Of a stretch of 64,000 nucleotides of DNA, positions 58,100-64,000 are shown one piece after another. Source of the stretch: Cryptomeria japonica (taxonomy: Eukaryota > Streptophyta > Pinopsida > Cupressales > Cupressaceae); contig NC_081413.1 in assembly GCF_030272615.1 (NCBI RefSeq), positions 99,542,239 through 99,606,238 of the forward strand, given 5' to 3'. The notes under the pieces were generated by a model, which saw only the letters and a list, made by a program, of their open reading frames with translations, made no database searches and had not been told where the DNA came from. Numbering within the stretch: the first letter of the stretch is position 1; each line of letters begins with the position of its first letter. Position numbers and translations under genes: made by a program.

Positions 58100-58385
58100 C
58101 AGAAACGCGTCTATGTCTGACATAATAGCGTCTGTGTTGTGTAACCACGTCTGTGTCTGACATAATAGCGTCTGTGTTTTCAGAATCAACTGTGCATTTT
58201 ACAAAAATATCAGAAGTGCATCTGTGTTGTATAACTGCAACTGTGAAGGGCAGAAACGCGTCTGTGTTTCCAGAATCAACAATGCATTTTACAAAAATAT
58301 CAGAAGCACGTCTGTGTTAAACAGAACCATGTCTGTGTCAGGAAATCGCGTCTGTGAAGTATATAGGCGCGTCTGTGTTCAGAAT
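58100..58385. repeat. GCGTCTGTGT repeat array, block 2
   Basis: About twelve GCGTCTGTGT-like cores. There is also a longer duplicated piece: ACAAAAATATCAGAAG with a preceding TGCATTTT occurs twice (about 58,191 and 58,291), and GACATAATAGCGTCTGTGTT occurs twice near the start. Confidence 0.82.
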
Positions 58386-58869
58386 TGAAAAAATTTTACA
58401 GTCCAGCAAACAAGAGCAATCAATTTCGGAATTCTTGAGCTTCCTAGGTCATTTCTCTAGGGTTTCATTTAGCATTCAACCTGTCTTTGGGTCTCACAAA
58501 GTCCATCATTGCTTTACACCTCACATTGCATTCACATTTGTCTAAACTTGAGTCAAAAGGTCACTTGCTTGTCCTCATCATACTTTGTCAACACACTACA
58601 TACAACAACACTTTTCTAAGTGGTCCCTCATCAAGGTCCATCACCTTTGGGTCTCATTTGGTCTTACTTAGAGTCAAGGTCAACTTACCTCATCAAGAGA
58701 AACTATCCTCTCTTTGGAAGTCACACCTACTCTACTACATACATACTTGATCTTACACTTTGGACATTGCAAGTACACTTCAGATTCATTTACATTCCAT
58801 CCAACTCTTAGTCTTCCATACTTTTTCCATTTTCATCTAATCTCACACATCTCGATCAATACCTAGTTC

Positions 58870-61800
58870 ATGGTTGAAACCCGTCTTCAAAAATCTAGGA
58901 GAGAAACTAAAGAGGCTCAAGAGTCCGCAAACATGAGTTCTTACGAGTATGACAATGATATCTTTTTCAATTCTGATCATACTACATTACCTGACATGGA
59001 TGCCTATAGAAACATTCCAAATGTTGAGAAAATGGACACTACAAACAACAAGGATACACACAATGATGGTATGGACAACTTTTTAGTACATTCAGCAGAT
59101 GTGGAAGAATCCATTATGGATCCTCGTTTCAATCGATTGGTTGAGGAAATAATGAGGAGGGATAGACAATACTTCTTACAAATGATGGCACAAAGTGGAG
59201 CCAAGATACCTCGTGATTTTGACATGTCTCAAATAATGGAAAATCGACCTTTGCAACAACCTCACTCCAACATGGATCAAAGGAGGCCTAATAGTGGAGG
59301 CAATAGAGGACCACATATGGTACCATAATCACCATCATCTTTGTTTCAAAAACCAGAGGTCCCATACACACATGGTCAAGCATATGATACTCACTTTTGC
59401 AGACCATTATGGAAGTCTTATGCAGAAAAATATGCTCAATCACATACCAATGCTAAGGATCAACCACCAAAGCAATTGGATATTCAAAGACATGCTCAAA
59501 ATTTGGACATGAGGAAACCCTGTGTCAAATTTGGGGGCAACACATTAGAACATGACATGCTTGCAGAGTATGGTATACATGGACAAAGCAAATATTTCGT
59601 TCCTCAACATGAATCTATACCAAATGGTCCATATACACAGCATCATTATAGACCTCCTCCATATGAACATGTGTATGATCAATATCATCCATATATGCAA
59701 CATGCTTCTCCTCCAATTGGTGCCTCAAGCATGGGGTATGGTCCAAAAAGTCGATCTCCACCTAAGAACAATTTGGAGCAACAAATCAGGGACTTACAAA
59801 AGAAAATGGAGGACATAAATACACCAAAGCCAATATACACAATGAGAGACATATGTCCTTATCCATTTGACAAGAGCATTCCAATGCCTCCTTTTCCTAC
59901 ACACTTTGTGACGCCTAAATTTGATAATTATAGACGAAAAGGGGATCCTAAGGCACACATAAGACAGTTTTTCACGGCTTGCATTGAAATAGCAGCAGAA
60001 GAGACATATTTGATGAGATTATTCCCACAGAGCTTAGGTGATCAAGCTATGGAATGGTTCTCCTAACTTCCACTTGGTATTAAGTCATGGGGTGACTTAG
60101 CAGAGGCATTTATTCAACATTTCTCCTACAATATAGAGACAGACATATCAGTCACTACTTTGTGCAACACCAAGCAAAAAGAGGGAGAGTCTTTTGCATC
60201 ATTTTTACAAAGATGGAGGAATCTAGCCAGCAGATGCTCTTGTGAAATTCCACAAAAACAAATGGTAGAAATGTTCACACAAAATGTTAACAAAGAGATT
60301 GGTTGTGACTTAAGGAAAGCTTGTTTGTCCACCTTCAAGGATGTCATTGAAAAAGGCTTACCAACAGAGAAGGTTCTAATTGAACAAGGAGTCATTAAGA
60401 TATTCAAGGAAAACAAAGATGACTTTAAAGGAAAAGATAAGCCAAGATTTTGGAATAAAAACAAGAACACAGTCAATGATGGTGTTGTTGATGCCAATAC
60501 AGTGCGACCCAAATTCATTTTTTTGGGATCAAATCAGGTGAATACTCAAACAACTTCTAAATCACGAAGGAAGTACACTCCATTGGGAGAACCACTTGAG
60601 TCAGTTTTCAAAAAGCTAGTGGCAAACAAGGTAATCACTATTCCAGATTTTCCTCCATATGAGTCAAAGGTCAAACCAAATTGGTGGAATGATGACGAAT
60701 ATTGTGAATTTCATAAGAGCAAGGGTCATAAGACATGAAATTGCCATCGACTAAAAAACATCATACAAGATCTCATTGATAGGGGTGACATTGAGATTGA
60801 AGGGCACTCATCCAATCAAGAACATGAGATGTTTAAGGAACCATTCCCAAAACATGACAAAGGAAAAGCTAAAGTCACAGATGATCAAACCAACTATACC
60901 AGAGCATCCTACAACTATGATTCAACTATCAATCACATCTCGATGGACAATTACGTCTCTACCATTATCATCAAGGACAAAACCCCTGAGAATTCTAGCC
61001 AGAGACCCAAGATCATTCTAAAAGGCATTGGATCTTCTTCTAAACCTACCTCTGAATGTCATGTTACAACCCACCAAGGGAAATTCACTTTGCAAGGTGC
61101 TCCAGCTAAAAACATCGCTTCCTCATCAACCAAACCTGAGTATGACCTTGTAGAACAGTTAGGGAAGACACCCGCGCTCATCTCCATACTTGAACTCTTG
61201 CGCATATCCCCTACACATAAAGCCATTCTTGATAAAATCTTGAGAGAAACTGCTGTTCCTACTGACCTGAACGTGGACCATTTTCAAGCCATGGTGGGAT
61301 ACCTTTCCATTCCACACTCTCTTACATTCATAGAAGCCGATGATGCCTCCGTAAGTTAGCCACATAATGCACCTTTACACATTGAAGCCTTCATACACAA
61401 ACATCGAATAAAACGAGTTCTGATAGATGGAGGAGCAGGTCTAAACATTTGTACATTGAGTACTATTAAACAATTGGGATATTCTGATAAAGCTATGAAT
61501 TCTACAAACAAAATTACCATCAAGGCATATGATGATGAAGAACGTCCATCCAAGGGCACAATCACCTTACTTCTTAGAGTTGGTCTAGTTACAAAGGATG
61601 TGGTTTGTCAAGTACTTGATTTAGATCTCACATACAACATACTTTTGGGACGTCCTTGGATTCATGAGATGAGTGCAGTCCCATCTACATATCATCGATG
61701 CATCAAGTTTCCACACAATGGAGTTGAAGTGACCATAAAAGGTGATCCAAATCCATTCATATATTGCAATAATTTGCAACCTCAATCAGAAATAACAATC

Positions 61801-62970
61801 CCAGTCAATCAAGAATCTATTCCTTCATTGACATATGTGGATTTAGAATCATTGAAAGCTTCTACATCAAAACAAGCAGAGATCAAAGAAAAGTTCAAGA
61901 TTAAAGACATGGGATGTGGTGAGTATATCTTTCATGTTGATCAACTCCCACTATCTCCTAAGGTATTCAGTCGACGGGAACAATCTATAAATAATTTGGA
62001 AGGAATTGGATGTGAACCACCTAGTGTTGTGGCTACTAAGTCTGAATGCAAATCTCCTCTAGTGGTGCAAGCAACTCTTAATATCAATAGTCCTAAGAGT
62101 GGATCCAACAAAGAATCTATTGAGCATATCACCAACCCTCTTGAGAAATCACATAGCCTTACCATTTCATCCACTCATTCCATTTCTACTCCACTTCTAG
62201 ACTCGGATCAACGAGAATTACAAAAGCCCTTACTCATTGGGGATCAAAAATCAAGCTTTGAAAAGAAAAATCTAAAAGTCAAAAATAAAGAGAAGTCCTT
62301 CAGTCTAAATCAAAATCAAAAGCTATTGGACTCTACAAAAATTAAAGTCAAGGATAAAAATCCTATGAAGAAAAAAGAGAAAGAGTTGATCTCCCCTAAT
62401 ATCAAAATAACTGGGGGCAAAAGTTCTACAATTTCAAGTCAAAAAGAATACTTGTTGATCCTAAGTCTCCATCATGCTATCCTACTTTCACTTCTTTTCA
62501 CAATCATAAGCCTTCATAACTCATCCACTTGTTCCGCACATCCTTTCCCTTCTGGCGATACATCATGGACCTTTAATGGAGCCTCCTTGAGGGACTTTGT
62601 TATTAGGGATGCCCAAACTTCTTCAGGTGACACGCATATGGGCCTGTGTAGTCCACACACTAGTAATTCTATCTCAGTTCCTTTATCAAGGAAGACAGTC
62701 ACTCAAGCTACACATCATTCAGTCAAGGAACAATGCAGCTACAATCATAAGGTTAAGCCTCACATATTTGAGGTGGGTGCCTTGGTTCTCAGAGAAAACC
62801 CCAAAAATCAGCAAGACAGAGAGAAGAAGGGCAAGTTCGAACCAAATTGGCTTGGTCCTTACATCATTACAGCAGCATATGGATCTGAGGCATGTCAGCT
62901 CTCAACTACAGAAGGTGAACCTTTGGAGGATCCTATCAACAGCATGCACCTTCGCAGGTTCTACACATAG
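58870..62970 (+). pseudogene. gag - protease - integrase C-terminus single frame with four stops
   Basis: One frame from ATG 58,870 to TAG at 62,968-62,970 (1,367 codons) with stops at 59,326 (TAA), 60,064 (TAA), 60,736 (TGA) and 61,357 (TAG), and no frameshift. Gag core lies near codons 355-480 (LFPQSLGDQAMEWFS; GESFASFLQRWRNLA), followed by a Cys/His knuckle of the C-x2-H-x4-H-x4-C type near codon 612. Protease is near codon 850, with LIDGGAGLNIC as the aspartic active site and LLGRPWIH downstream. A Lys/Ser-rich linker leads to the integrase C-terminal basic region (from about 62,740). RT, RNase H and the catalytic integrase are missing; the join keeps the frame. Structural and processing proteins may once have been made; this copy is interrupted. 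Confidence 0.85.
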
Positions 62971-64000
62971 CTCTTTGGAATATCCTAATTCAAAAAAAAA
63001 AATTCAAAAAAAATTCAAAAAATTCAAAAATACAAAAAAATTCATAAAAACATAAAAATCGTTACTTGGTGAAAACCTCGCAAACAGGCGCCTTGTGACA
63101 CAACAAAAAAACATTGAAAAATCAAAAAAAGTAAAGAGAAAAACATTTCATCCAACAGTGAAAACCACTTTGGTGGCGCCCTGGGCAAGTACCATGGTGA
63201 AAACTGGGTCACCAGCGCCATGTGTAGATACATTGATCCTCCCTCCTTCAGGATTCACTTTCATCCTTTCACTTTGCATACACTCACAACCTATTCGTTC
63301 ATAATAAACTTACCCATTCCCATCATGGCTTGTTATTGATCTACCCAAGATTGGTTCGCCATTCATAATAAACCTCCCTTTTCACCTCCCTTTCCATCCA
63401 TAATAAATCAGATCCTATCTGTGGCTAAGGCAAATCCTACGTCTAGTGATGGGTGTGGAACTGAGAACATCACATGTTTCAAGGAGTACAGTTTCTTCCA
63501 GCTTCCTTCAGTCTATCCACGAACAATCCGCAATAAAGCAACATTTGCATCACAGATTCACAATAAAGTTTCATCTTCTCTGCAATAAAGTATTAGTTTC
63601 ATGGATTCAGTCAGTTTCAGATGAGACACAACAACAACAATGGGCTTCAACAAATCAAATCTTTCAGCAGACTCAGATAACATTATGGTTCAGTGCTATA
63701 TATCCATTTTGTGAAAGTAAACATTGTGACCACAATCAAATAAGACTTATACAAGTGACAAGAGACACTAAACTTGAGGGCTACAGTGGATGTTGGTGTC
63801 GAGTCTTGGTTTTCTTTTGATTTCATCTTTTTTGGTGACATGTCTTTTAGCTTTTCCGTGATGTCTCTAACTAGAGATTCTATCTCCAGGATGTCTTTGA
63901 CTAGAAAGATGAGGATGGGGTATCGTCACCTATTTATATTCACCGTCTGTGGATTGTCTCTTAGTAATGCTATGACTTGTCCAAGGATATGAGGTAACTG
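62971..64000 (+). other. 3' untranslated region of the second gypsy element
   Basis: An A-rich run of AATTCAAAAAA units (62,990-63,060) follows the stop, then non-coding sequence with repeated GGTGAAAACC/GGCGCC motifs (GGTGAAAACCTCG at 63,069 and GTGAAAACCACTTTGGTGGCG near 63,160). No polypurine tract or LTR is reached before the window ends. Confidence 0.55.

Larger units (their letters stand above)
55739..64000 (+). mobile_element. Second Tat-like gypsy element, non-autonomous, cut by window edge
   Basis: A plus-strand element: LTR, primer-binding site, long leader with GCGTCTGTGT repeats, then one reading frame for gag and protease fused to the integrase C-terminus. RT, RNase H and the integrase core are absent. 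The 3' end is non-coding and the 3' LTR lies beyond 64,000. The integrase C-terminus (RENPKNQQDREKKGKF) closely matches that of the 39-50 kb element (KENPRNQQDREKKGKF), showing a common lineage, but the LTRs differ. Confidence 0.85.

Overview
The window is nuclear DNA from a large, AT-rich, transposon-laden plant genome. The evidence is spliced exon remnants, a TFIIB-family gene, eukaryotic tRNA-Gln and tRNA-Asn genes, Ty1/copia and Ty3/gypsy relics, LINE/SINE-type insertions and long interstitial telomere-like tracts. The Tat-type gypsy elements, the antisense plant-mobile-domain ORF and the amount of telomere-like DNA away from a chromosome end suggest a conifer-like gymnosperm. That placement is inference from general knowledge; no species is claimed.

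Left part (1-16.6 kb). The 3' exons of a host gene with an HRDC-like C-terminus (429-978) are followed by old transposon debris: a copia reverse-transcriptase relic on the minus strand, a K/E-rich coding relic ending in a polypurine tract and LTR start, an apparent TRIM element (8,144-8,523), a dimeric MITE-like foldback, a minus-strand RNase H relic, a non-LTR insertion with an 18-bp target duplication (10,443-10,877) and a probable solo LTR (11,303-12,595). The only intact protein gene I am confident of is an intronless, relatively GC-rich TFIIB-like gene (13,044-13,970). After it comes a gag-like relic split by a 170-bp LINE tail with an 18-bp target duplication.

Middle part (16.7-35 kb and 53.5-55 kb). 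A tRNA-Gln(CUG) plus tRNA-Asn(GUU) pair occurs four times, always Gln then Asn on the plus strand and about 230-330 bp apart. It lies in a segmental duplication whose minimal period is about 5.5 kb (order: tRNA pair, C block, A block of about 2.95 kb, B block). Some copies look functional and others are broken. A 2.9-kb copia-like non-autonomous element (23,787-26,714, LTRs, TSD ATATC, initiator-Met PBS) lies inside the first spacer.

Right part (38.6-64 kb). A degenerate telomere-like tract, mostly of the 6-bp CCCTAA type, runs 38.6-53.5 kb. It is interrupted by an 11-kb Tat-like gypsy element (39,144-50,095, minus strand, apparent TSD CTAAC). That element has lost gag, protease and the start of RT, and carries an antisense plant-mobile-domain ORF. 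From 55,739 to the window edge there is a second gypsy element on the plus strand. It is a gag-protease frame joined directly to the integrase C-terminus, with RT, RNase H and the integrase core missing, so it is non-autonomous.

Overall this is a tRNA-gene segmental array repeatedly invaded by transposons next to an interstitial telomeric tract. No bacterial features, CRISPR arrays or operons are present. All coordinates were read by eye; repeat boundaries without a stated target duplication are approximate.
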